Positions 8,715 through 15,647 of a stretch of 33,093 bases of DNA are shown here, one piece after another. Origin of the DNA: UBA6136 sp964386975 (lineage in GTDB: Bacteria; Pseudomonadota; Gammaproteobacteria; Methylococcales; Methylococcaceae); the NCBI GenBank assembly GCA_964386975.1, contig CAYLUS010000023.1:1-33093 (forward strand). The letters are read 5' to 3'. The translations under genes were made by a program, and so were the position numbers. Under the pieces are notes generated by a model. It was not told the origin of the DNA. It did not search any database and was given only the letters and a program-made list of their open reading frames with translations. Position 1 is the stretch's first letter; every line of letters starts with the position of its first letter.

Positions 8715-8750
8715 CGGGCGTTTGTTAGTCTCCAGAACGTCGAATTGGGC

Positions 8751-8779
8751 TTGCCATAAGAGACAATGCCAGCTATAGT
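8751..8779 (+). promoter_or_regulatory. sigma-70 promoter of rplM-rpsI
   Basis: A -35 box TTGCCA at 8751-8756 and a -10 box TATAGT at 8774-8779 are separated by 17 bp. A start near 8786 would give a leader of about 35 nt before the rplM ATG, whose ribosome-binding site is GGAG. A second, weaker TTGACG-16-TAGATT pair overlaps just downstream (8779-8806). Confidence 0.65.
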
Positions 8780-8820
8780 TGACGGCTTTCTACAAAGAAT
8801 TAGATTTGGAGCGCGCACCA

Positions 8821-9249
8821 ATGAAGACCTTCAGCGCCAAGCCGGCCGAAGTAAAACGCGACTGGTATGTCATCGACGCCGACGGTAAGACGCTCGGACG
8901 GCTCTCGACGGAAGTCGCTCGCCGCCTTCGCGGCAAACACAAGGCCGAATACACGCCTCACGTCGATACCGGTGATTACATCATTATCGTCAACGCGCAA
9001 AAAGTGCGTGTAACCGGCGCGAAAGAGAGCGATAAGGTCTACTACAGACACACCGGTTACATCGGCAACATGAAGTCAGTGACCTTGGGTAAACTGCGTC
9101 AAACCTACCCTGAGCGCATTATTGAGACGGCCGTGCAGGGCATGCTTCCGAAGAATCCGCTCGGAAGAGCAATGTTCCGCAAGCTGAAGGTTTATGCCGG
9201 CGCAGAACATAACCATCATGCCCAGCAGCCCAAGTTGCTGGAAATTTAA
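8821..9249 (+). CDS. rplM: 50S ribosomal protein L13 (uL13)
   Basis: 142 residues, the same length as E. coli L13. The protein opens MKTFSAKPAEVKRDWYVIDA and contains the signatures GKTLGRLSTEVARRLRGKHK, YTPHVDTGDYIIIVNA, YYRHTGYIGNMK and GMLPKNPLGRAMFRKLKVY. An early assembly protein of the large subunit. The ATG at 8821 is preferred over upstream in-frame codons because it matches the family start and has GGAG nine bases ahead. It is followed after 20 bp by rpsI. Confidence 0.98.
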   Translation: MKTFSAKPAEVKRDWYVIDADGKTLGRLSTEVARRLRGKHKAEYTPHVDTGDYIIIVNAQKVRVTGAKESDKVYYRHTGYIGNMKSVTLGKLRQTYPERIIETAVQGMLPKNPLGRAMFRKLKVYAGAEHNHHAQQPKLLEI

Positions 9250-9269
9250 CGTTAGAGCTGGATAATCCA

Positions 9270-9662
9270 ATGGCACAGCAGCAGTATTATGGAACCGGAC
9301 GTCGCAAGAGCGCCGTTGCACGCGTATTCGCAAAGTCGGGTACCGGTCGAATTCTGGTTAACAACAAGCCTGTCGAGGAGTATTTTGGACGTAAGACTGA
9401 CCAGATGGTCGTACGTCAGCCGCTCGAACTGGTTTCTCTTGGAGAAAAACTGGATGTCGTCGTGACGGTCTCAGGTGGCGGTCCAAGTGGTCAAGCGGGC
9501 GCGATCCGTCATGGCCTGACCCGTGCTCTGATTGTACTGGATGAGAGCCTTCGCCAGCCGCTGCGCAGAGCAGGATACGTCACGCGTGACGCTCGTGAAG
9601 TCGAGCGTAAGAAAGTGGGTCTCCACGGCGCAAGACGCCGCCCGCAGTACTCGAAGCGTTAA
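9270..9662 (+). CDS. rpsI: 30S ribosomal protein S9 (uS9)
   Basis: 130 residues, matching the family length. It has the N-terminal YYGTGRRKSAVARVF, the central GGGPSGQAGAIRHGLTRAL, and the basic C-terminal tail GLHGARRRPQYSKR that reaches the P-site tRNA. Second gene of the rplM-rpsI operon. In many beta- and gammaproteobacteria petABC follows; here a tRNA-Gln gene begins only 9 bp after the stop codon. Confidence 0.98.
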   Translation: MAQQQYYGTGRRKSAVARVFAKSGTGRILVNNKPVEEYFGRKTDQMVVRQPLELVSLGEKLDVVVTVSGGGPSGQAGAIRHGLTRALIVLDESLRQPLRRAGYVTRDAREVERKKVGLHGARRRPQYSKR

Positions 9663-9671
9663 TCGCCCAAT

Positions 9672-9745
9672 TGGGGGATCGTCTAGCGGCAGGACTACGG
9701 ACTCTGACTCCGTCAACCTAGGTTCGAATCCTAGTCCCCCAGCCA
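9672..9745 (+). tRNA. tRNA-Gln (anticodon CTG)
   Basis: A plus-strand cloverleaf. The acceptor TGGGGGA pairs with TCCCCCA, and the anticodon stem ACGGA/TCCGT holds the loop CTCTGAC (anticodon CTG, codon CAG). The T loop is TTCGAAT, the discriminator is G, and CCA is encoded at 9743-9745. The T1-A72-type first pair is typical of bacterial tRNA-Gln. It starts 9 bp after rpsI, has no room for its own promoter, and precedes a strong terminator, so it is probably processed from the ribosomal-protein transcript. Confidence 0.96.
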
Positions 9746-9758
9746 ATTTAGGCAATTT

Positions 9759-9791
9759 AAAAAAGAGGTTACTAGTGTAGCCTCTTTTTTT
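9759..9791 (+). terminator. rho-independent terminator of rplM-rpsI-tRNA-Gln
   Basis: A 13-bp stem (AAAAAGAGGTTAC pairing with GTAGCCTCTTTTT, one G-U) closes on the 4-nt loop TAGT and ends in a run of T. The A-rich 5' arm means it could also act on the opposite strand. Confidence 0.9.
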
Positions 9792-9956
9792 GTCTGAAAT
9801 TCCTACTTACACACCGCTTATACACTTTTCCAGTCCACTAATTTTGTAGCACACTAGTCTTGATCGCCTGCTAACAAACAACCTTTGGATCATCTCAGAT
9901 GATTTGATTCAGGAAACCTATAACATCACCCTGGAAGTACACTCGGAACTATCAGA

Positions 9957-10472
9957 ATGAAAAAATTATCCATCGCTATCCTCCTCGCAAGTTGCCTAGT
10001 GGCGCCGTTACATTCTCAGGCAGCTGTGGTGCCGAAAGCATTAATTGGAAAATGGGTCTTGACTGGTATGACATTAGCGGGTCAATCGATTAGCTGTCCT
10101 GGAGAATTGCCATTACCGCCTGGCGTACCTGAGACAGTCCAAAAGTATGCAAAATGCAACGCAGGAGAATTCATTCAATTAACCAAAAGAAAGAGCCGCG
10201 GTATATATTTTGAGAATATCACTAACATACCCACAACATCGCCGAATGGAACATGGACTTCAGTCACTGAAAAGCATGTAGCTGCTACAGCCACATTGCC
10301 GAAAATTCCAGAGGTCAACTACATGATCTTTGATGACTCGGATAACACGGCTGATCCGCAAGCCTATGACTACGTGTTATCCAGGGATAAAAAGACGCTT
10401 ACCATCAGTAAGTCGGTTGGTTTGCAAGGTCCGAAATTTCCGGTAGATCTAATTCTTACCAAGCAGAAATAA
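9957..10472 (+). CDS. secreted protein of unknown function, lipocalin-like size
   Basis: A 171-residue protein I do not recognise. The N-terminus MKKLSIAILLASCLVAPLHSQAA is a clear signal peptide with a likely cut after AQA/A-type residues near 22. The mature part has GKWVLTGMTLAGQS, a Cys pair 23-25 residues apart (SCPGE ... AKCNAGEF) that could form a disulfide, and alternating polar/hydrophobic segments suggesting a small beta-rich fold; the opening IGKWVLTGM recalls lipocalin-like domains (inference only). It lies downstream of the tRNA-Gln terminator, and its bases look more AT-rich than the ribosomal-protein genes. Confidence 0.72.
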   Translation: MKKLSIAILLASCLVAPLHSQAAVVPKALIGKWVLTGMTLAGQSISCPGELPLPPGVPETVQKYAKCNAGEFIQLTKRKSRGIYFENITNIPTTSPNGTWTSVTEKHVAATATLPKIPEVNYMIFDDSDNTADPQAYDYVLSRDKKTLTISKSVGLQGPKFPVDLILTKQK

Positions 10473-10934
10473 AGCGTTGCACATCCAAAAGACGGCCCTG
10501 TGTTGACCAGGCAAACTGTGGCGTGAGATAACGGTGGCGCGCGAGTGATAGTGGGGCAGGGTAGAGAGGAAGAGTAGGGTTCGGCCGAGTCTTAGAGCTT
10601 GTTAGCAGCAAGCAAACGCGCTAACTCAAACTAGGAGTCATCAACGTCACATTGTTGACGTACCTGTGGAGTGTTGCCAATAAATTGTTCCCAAGAAAAA
10701 TCTCAACATTCGGGCAAAGGAAATGAAGCTGACTCTGTGGGCAAGTATCAGTCCGGCGCTCTGGAATGTCGGGTTTCTCTATTATCAAGAAACCGCCTAG
10801 CCATTTAGCTGCTTACAGAAAATCAACATAATTCAACGCAGTAACCCGACTCAAGTGCTCAGCACAAATAACAATGAACCGTCGCAATATATAAGAAATT
10901 GCACCTGACGACGGCGGGATATCTCGGTCACTTC
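10473..10934. other. 462-bp intergenic stretch, no gene recognised
   Basis: Both flanking genes read toward this stretch. I found no convincing ORF. A 7-bp stem (GGTTTCT/AGAAACC) with a 9-nt loop lies at 10772-10794 and a 6-bp inverted repeat (ACGTCA/TGACGT) near 10644-10661. Neither has a T-run. No repeat of the tRNA-Gln 3' end was found. Confidence 0.5.
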
Positions 10935-12035
10935 CTAGTTTAACTGTTGCAGAGAAGGTGCTGAGTTGAGTTTAATAAATTTTAGCTCTTTGGCGTTTAG
11001 GTCTGCCTTTTTTAAGTCGAAGACCTGAGGTGACGGATTTTCGAATGTTCTGACGTAATAGAGTTGATTTTTAGAGTCAGCAACGACGGTCCACTCCGTG
11101 ATTTCATATCCACCAGCCCCCCCACCGTAGGGATTGCTCGCCGGTAAATTGATTGATCCAGGCGTAATATCGAAGTTATCCATGATGTGCCATGCGGTAT
11201 TCACTTGTTGTTTAGCATCTCCCTTTGGGGCAGAGCTGACATAAACAGCAGCCCTGATAAAGCGGCTGCTACTGAGCATGTCGCCCGGTAAACCATGAAG
11301 CCCGCTTCCAGAACTCGGTGGTGAAAGCTTTTGGCCCTTGATGGTAAGAGGGTCATGCTCAGTTGGGGTCAGATTCACATAGTTACCAAGATTTAGAAGA
11401 TGCCAAGAAAATGCAGGGTCGTTTGTTGTAACTCCAATTGGGTTGTCTGATATCACGAGCTTTCCATCCAGATACTCAACGACGATGCTTTTACCGTATG
11501 CATCATGCAATTGCATTCTGACTTGGACAATTCCATTATAAGGACCCAACGTTGAGCTATTGACGAATAGGCCAGGGAAATTCTTCTTGACCTCCTCGAC
11601 GCTCGAGTAATTGCTCAAAGCGTAAATCAGCATTTGATAGGAAGCGATACTGTTCTTTGAATCTGCGGCGTTAGGTTTTTGGTACACGGCGGTATTGGGA
11701 GCATTCATGAGCCCTCCCGCCATTCCTTTTTCATTCATTCCATCGACGAGAAGCGGCTGACTGAGCGCGTTCATTCCTGTAACAGCATACTTTGACGTCC
11801 AATTGAGTCCTGACCCCGCTTTCCCATCGGTGCCCACACCCTTGAAATCATAACCCCGAGGCACCACCATGATGTCCGATTTCAAGGGGATACCAAACTC
11901 CATGGTCCTGCCATAAACGAAGCTGCCCTCCGTGGTCGGGACAATCAGACTAGTGCAGGCAAGGCCCGAAATAGGGGCCATGGAGGCATTGCCGATCAAA
12001 ATAGCGAGAAGAGTTTTCTTAAGTTTGGAATACAT
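10935..12035 (-). CDS. periplasmic linear-amide C-N hydrolase (penicillin V acylase / bile salt hydrolase family, Ntn fold)
   Basis: A 366-residue member of the choloylglycine hydrolase family. A signal peptide ends at GLA before C27 (CTSLIVP), so signal cleavage would expose the cysteine nucleophile at the N-terminus. Supporting residues are R43 in YGRTMEFG (16 after the Cys, as in bile salt hydrolases), the NEKGMAGG loop, TTNDP, and R in SSSRFIRAA. The acid after R43 is Glu rather than Asp. Gram-negative members often hydrolyse acyl-homoserine lactones or penicillin V; the substrate here is unknown. The ATG at 12033-12035 was chosen over a TTG seven codons upstream because AAGAGG lies at a good distance. 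Confidence 0.88.
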   Translation of the reverse strand: MYSKLKKTLLAILIGNASMAPISGLACTSLIVPTTEGSFVYGRTMEFGIPLKSDIMVVPRGYDFKGVGTDGKAGSGLNWTSKYAVTGMNALSQPLLVDGMNEKGMAGGLMNAPNTAVYQKPNAADSKNSIASYQMLIYALSNYSSVEEVKKNFPGLFVNSSTLGPYNGIVQVRMQLHDAYGKSIVVEYLDGKLVISDNPIGVTTNDPAFSWHLLNLGNYVNLTPTEHDPLTIKGQKLSPPSSGSGLHGLPGDMLSSSRFIRAAVYVSSAPKGDAKQQVNTAWHIMDNFDITPGSINLPASNPYGGGAGGYEITEWTVVADSKNQLYYVRTFENPSPQVFDLKKADLNAKELKFIKLNSAPSLQQLN

Positions 12036-12425
12036 GGCTGGGCGCCTCTTAATCAAGTGAGGGGTATGCTAAACCCATGAGAGAATGAAGGGAAACGGAG
12101 TGCTTTCTGATTTTGGGGTTACCCAACTTTAATCTCGCGCGATCCTATCAAGCTGCAGGATCTTTTTGCTATCGGGTTTTAATCGCACTCTATGGTGAAA
12201 CGCCAGTTCGGTGAACTGGCTGTGAAGAGGGTTTGCTCTTCAAAATGCCATGTTTGCGGGCTTTATGCCGGCTTGGGGGGGGCGTTAATTAATGTGCCCC
12301 TGTCAGTAGTCAGCTTAAGATGATGAAATGCTGACGATACGCCTCCTGGTAACCACTTCATGGATGAATTGGGATCCTCGTGCCTTTCCAGAAAAAATCA
12401 AAGCGCTTGAGACTGAGTACGCAAG
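12036..12425. other. 390-bp divergent intergenic region
   Basis: It separates the Ntn hydrolase gene (leftward) from the MscS gene (rightward). No ORF with a ribosome-binding site was seen. It must hold both promoters, but I could not pick a confident -35/-10 pair. Its main visible structure is the pair of hairpins at 12202-12241. Confidence 0.5.
12202..12241. repeat. two tandem short hairpins
   Basis: The first is perfect: GCCAGTTC-GGT-GAACTGGC (12202-12220). The second, three bases later, is GAAGAG with CTCTTC around a 6-nt loop (12224-12241). There is no T-run, so neither is a classical terminator. They could be an operator or part of a small RNA or 5' leader. Confidence 0.55.
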
Positions 12426-14180
12426 ATGCACAATTTCCTCCCCGCTGACCGCAGATTAGCACCTGCGCTTGTGATCCGTAACAAGGGCTTGGGTATGGTC
12501 TTGTTGTTTTTTGCTCTGGTCTTGAACGTATCCGATCAACTTGCTTCAGCAGCTGATCTCAGCATGGTTCTGGAGGCTGCAGACACTTCAAGTCCCAGAA
12601 ATACCCTTCTAGGGTTCATGTCAGTCATGCAGCGTCGCTTTGAACGGAACTGGGGCCCTGACTCATTAGTTCAGCGCTACCTGGACTCAGGCCATTTTTT
12701 TCCAGACCAAGGCAAGCTGGATCATCTTCTAAAGGAAGTTCGTAACGACCGGCTGATTAGGGTCAAGTATTTTGACCTCAGCGATATTCCGCCTGCGATT
12801 CTTGATCAGTCAGCCTGGCGGCTAAGCATCGAATTAATCGAGATCCTCGCGCGCGTTCCATTGCCGAATCCCGACACCATACCAGATCTTAAGGCAATGG
12901 ATCTCGAGACGTATAAGAAATGGTCCATACCCGGAACTGAGATTCGAATTGCCCGAATGGAGGATGGTCCTCGTGCTGGCGAATACTTGTTCACTCGGGA
13001 AACAGTGGCCCACATCCCTAAATTTTATCAACGCCTTAAGGATGAGCCACGGCTGACGGAAGCGTATGGCCATATGTATGAGGTGGTCTATGACACACCT
13101 TCTGGGCTCGCGCTGAGCCTTCGACACCTGATACCTCCGCGCTGGATCCTCGCAACCCCCGGTTGGCTGAAGTTCCACGTGTTTGCAGAGCCCCTCTGGC
13201 GTTGGCTTGCGCTGCTTGTCATGTTTGTGTCGACTCTCAAACTGAGCTGGTCGATTTACCGATTCACCCGTTCAATTCCGGAAAAAAGCAGAATGAGGGG
13301 GCAATGTCTGCGCTTGTTGCCCTCGCTACTCATTTTGTTAGTAACGCCCCCCAGCATCTACATCATCGGGGAGGTCCTTCGGGTAAGTCCAGACATCTTC
13401 GGGTTCATTTCCCTGACCCTTTGGGCTTGCTTCTACTTCTTGCTGACTAAATTGGTCTGGGATATCGCAAATATCATTGTCGAGTGGATAATCAGTATGG
13501 AGCGAATTCGGGCGGATAGTACCGATCGACAATTACTCCGAATTGCTACCCGGCTTTTTTCGGGGAGTCTGGGGTTAGGCATCCTTGTTGAAGGAGCCAA
13601 TCGGATTGGTCTTCCCTCTTATTCGATATTTGCTGGGCTGGGGGTGGGGGGGCTTGCTTTTGCACTGGCGGGTCAGCAAACACTAGGAAATCTCATTGGT
13701 TCACTGATCATTATGTTCGAGAAACCATTTCGGATCGGACATTCGATTCAATCAGGGGATCTGGTCGGCACGGTCGAACATATTGGGTTTAGAACGGCTA
13801 TTCTTAGAACAAAAGAGGGTGACGTCCTTTTCGTCCCATCAAGTGAGCTGATTCGTCATCCGATAGAAAACAAGACGCTCAGAGACTATTGGCGTATTCG
13901 GCGCACTTTGAACCTTTCACTGGATGCATCTATTCAAAAGATAGAGCAGTTGAGGGACGCAATTCTCGGGATCCTCTATCAGGATGTGGATGTCATTTCA
14001 GATAGTGTCCGAGTGACCTTCATCGGGGTTGAACTGGAGGGCTATCAGATCCTTGTCGATTTCATTATTCCGACCTCGCTTGAGGAGCAGCAGCTGGTTG
14101 TGACCGAGCGAATTTTGGCAGAGACCGTTCGCGCAGCTGAGCGACTGGGCGTGAGCTTTGCCCGTGATCACCTCCAGTGA
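12426..14180 (+). CDS. MscS-family mechanosensitive channel with large N-terminal periplasmic domain
   Basis: A 584-residue inner-membrane channel. A hydrophobic N-terminal segment (GMVLLFFALVLNVSDQLASA) looks like a signal peptide and precedes a soluble region of about 200 residues. Transmembrane helices follow from about residue 255. The pore-lining helix and beta domain are recognisable in FAGLGVGGLAFALAGQQTLGNL, IIMFEKPFRIGHSI, and DVLFVPSSELIRHPIENKT. MscS channels release solutes during hypo-osmotic shock. The given ATG has a poor ribosome-binding site, and a GTG about 16 codons later is possible. It converges with the bestrophin gene, leaving 56 bp. Confidence 0.87.
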   Translation: MHNFLPADRRLAPALVIRNKGLGMVLLFFALVLNVSDQLASAADLSMVLEAADTSSPRNTLLGFMSVMQRRFERNWGPDSLVQRYLDSGHFFPDQGKLDHLLKEVRNDRLIRVKYFDLSDIPPAILDQSAWRLSIELIEILARVPLPNPDTIPDLKAMDLETYKKWSIPGTEIRIARMEDGPRAGEYLFTRETVAHIPKFYQRLKDEPRLTEAYGHMYEVVYDTPSGLALSLRHLIPPRWILATPGWLKFHVFAEPLWRWLALLVMFVSTLKLSWSIYRFTRSIPEKSRMRGQCLRLLPSLLILLVTPPSIYIIGEVLRVSPDIFGFISLTLWACFYFLLTKLVWDIANIIVEWIISMERIRADSTDRQLLRIATRLFSGSLGLGILVEGANRIGLPSYSIFAGLGVGGLAFALAGQQTLGNLIGSLIIMFEKPFRIGHSIQSGDLVGTVEHIGFRTAILRTKEGDVLFVPSSELIRHPIENKTLRDYWRIRRTLNLSLDASIQKIEQLRDAILGILYQDVDVISDSVRVTFIGVELEGYQILVDFIIPTSLEEQQLVVTERILAETVRAAERLGVSFARDHLQ

Positions 14181-14236
14181 GTGACGCGCTTTTTTCCGAA
14201 TGAACAGGTTTCGCTCGGAACCACACGCCTTGCATG

Positions 14237-15130
14237 CTAGAGCAGATAGAAGGTATCTGCACGAGATGGCCTGGGCACCTCGCCTTCTCCAAGGAGCTGA
14301 CGAATGTTGATTTCGATTGTCCTGCTGATCGCGGTTACTGGTATATCGCTCGGACGGTTACGAAAAGGGTCCTGAAGAAGATAGGCGGTCCTTTCGAGCA
14401 CAAAGAAAACCAGGGCGAGCAGCGTTAGAAGAGGAACTTCAAGAAGGATGCTGACATTTTTCAGGGCAATAGACAGGAGGATGACAAAGAGGTAAATCGC
14501 AAAGTGGAGAAAGATCCGATAGGTCACCGGGAAAACCGTGCTATTAATTCTTTCGGCCCTGCCCATCGAGTCACAAAGGCGAACGAGGGTGTCATCCAGT
14601 TGTACATGGCTTACGGCGTCAAGATGACCCTGCGCACGCAATTTCTTAAGATCAAGTGCGTTCATCTGGAGAAGGCATAAGGGCCGATTGAGGTGACGTG
14701 CCGCCTTTTCTGTTTCGCTCCGTCCCAAAATCGTTTGTATGCCCGCCAGGGAATCCTGTCCGCGGAGGGATTGCCCCAAGGCATAATTAAATGCAATTAC
14801 CCTGTGGGCCATTCGAGAAATCTGCTCCTGCGGCGGCTCGGAAACCAAAGTCTGCATTTGGATGACCCAACTGCGCGAGTCATTGACCAAGGCACCCCAG
14901 ATTTTGCGGGCCTCCCACCAACGGTCGTAGGACTGACTCATCTTGAAACCCAAGATGACTGACATGGCGGTGCCGAGGAAGGTCGGTATTGCAAGCGGTA
15001 ACTCAGGCAGGTGGTCGACGAGATGAAATGTTCCATAGTGGAGAGCGACACCCACTGTGGTAATGATGAAAACATCCTTCCAGACTTGGCTCAAAATGTA
15101 GCCAACAGAAACACGGTTTTCTAGCAGCAT
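14237..15130 (-). CDS. bestrophin-family anion channel (UPF0187/RFP-TM)
   Basis: A 297-residue membrane protein of the bacterial bestrophin family. The opening MLLENRVSVGYILSQVWKD, the following hydrophobic helix, and the strongly typical FLGTAMSVILGFKMSQSYDRWWEARKIWG-like region (residues about 50-78, with the NxxYDRWWEAR core) identify it. Later segments include VNDSRSW and FFVLERTAYLLQDPFRN with DIPVTAISRTIE. Bacterial homologues form pentameric ion channels; selectivity cannot be predicted from this sequence alone. It lies downstream of sorB on the same strand but is separated by a terminator. Confidence 0.9.
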   Translation of the reverse strand: MLLENRVSVGYILSQVWKDVFIITTVGVALHYGTFHLVDHLPELPLAIPTFLGTAMSVILGFKMSQSYDRWWEARKIWGALVNDSRSWVIQMQTLVSEPPQEQISRMAHRVIAFNYALGQSLRGQDSLAGIQTILGRSETEKAARHLNRPLCLLQMNALDLKKLRAQGHLDAVSHVQLDDTLVRLCDSMGRAERINSTVFPVTYRIFLHFAIYLFVILLSIALKNVSILLEVPLLTLLALVFFVLERTAYLLQDPFRNRPSDIPVTAISRTIEINIRQLLGEGEVPRPSRADTFYLL

Positions 15131-15195
15131 GACACGGTCAGTCGAAAGAGGTGGATTCGGTCATTTCAAGTGTCCTATTCACCATATACGTCTTG

Positions 15196-15220
15196 AAAAA
15201 ACCCGCGAAAGACTGGGTTT
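15196..15220 (-). terminator. rho-independent terminator after sorAB
   Basis: On the minus strand AAACCC pairs with GGGTTT around a 10-nt loop and is followed by further T residues (GGGTTTTTTC). It lies about 60 bp after the sorB stop codon, before the bestrophin start. Confidence 0.65.
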
Positions 15221-15225
15221 GTGTC

Positions 15226-15251
15226 CGATTCCTGATCTGAATCAGGAATTG
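15226..15251. repeat. 11-bp hairpin between sorB and its terminator
   Basis: ATTCCTGAT and ATCAGGAAT are perfect complements around CTGA. Two further pairs (C-G and a G-U) extend the stem. It sits directly before the terminator hairpin and may stabilise the 3' end of the sorAB mRNA, or be an operator for the downstream bestrophin gene. Confidence 0.6.
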
Positions 15252-15277
15252 AGCATGCATGGGCCCGCCCTCATGGC

Positions 15278-15631
15278 TCATTGCTCGCCATTTCCATAAT
15301 AAGAGAAGAGGTAATCGACGATGATTCTTTCATCCTCGGGTGAGATCGGCGCCCTGTATACCTCTACCATTTTGTGGGTTGTCTTACTCCAGAACGCCCG
15401 TGATTGTTTGCCTTGGTTAAGGATGTAACCAAGAGAGTGGCACATTTGGCACTTTAGAACGGTTTCGTAACCCGGTCCTTTTACGGTGGGGTATTCATAA
15501 GGAGCCGGAAACTGAATACTTTTGCCGGTCTCGTTGCTCTGGACTTGATCCGCCCAGAGACTCTTGGCCAGAAGGCTCCCTCCAACCAAAGCCCCAAGCG
15601 TTAGTCGCCCGAACCATTGAGCTGAAATCAC
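15278..15631 (-). CDS. sorB: SorB-like c-type cytochrome subunit of sulfite dehydrogenase
   Basis: A small monohaem cytochrome c, electron acceptor of SorA. From the GTG at 15631 it has 118 residues: a signal peptide (about MISAQWFGRLTLGALVGGSL, cut after LWA), the haem site CQMCH, and a likely Met ligand in HKMVEVY, followed by the C-terminal IIVDYLFSYYG. The GTG was chosen because GGGAGAG lies six bases ahead and a compact signal peptide follows. An ATG at 15658, overlapping the sorA end by 11 bp, is the alternative. A six-codon ORF (ATG overlapping the sorA stop, TGA overlapping this GTG) lies between them, probably by chance. Confidence 0.82.
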   Translation of the reverse strand: MISAQWFGRLTLGALVGGSLLAKSLWADQVQSNETGKSIQFPAPYEYPTVKGPGYETVLKCQMCHSLGYILNQGKQSRAFWSKTTHKMVEVYRAPISPEDERIIVDYLFSYYGNGEQ

Positions 15632-15647
15632 GCGTGTCTCTCCCGCA

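Noticed and set aside
14194..14220. Terminator between the MscS and bestrophin genes (TTCCGA/TCGGAA)
   Set aside because: Only 6 bp of stem with a 15-nt loop; the T-run is on the wrong side for either gene.
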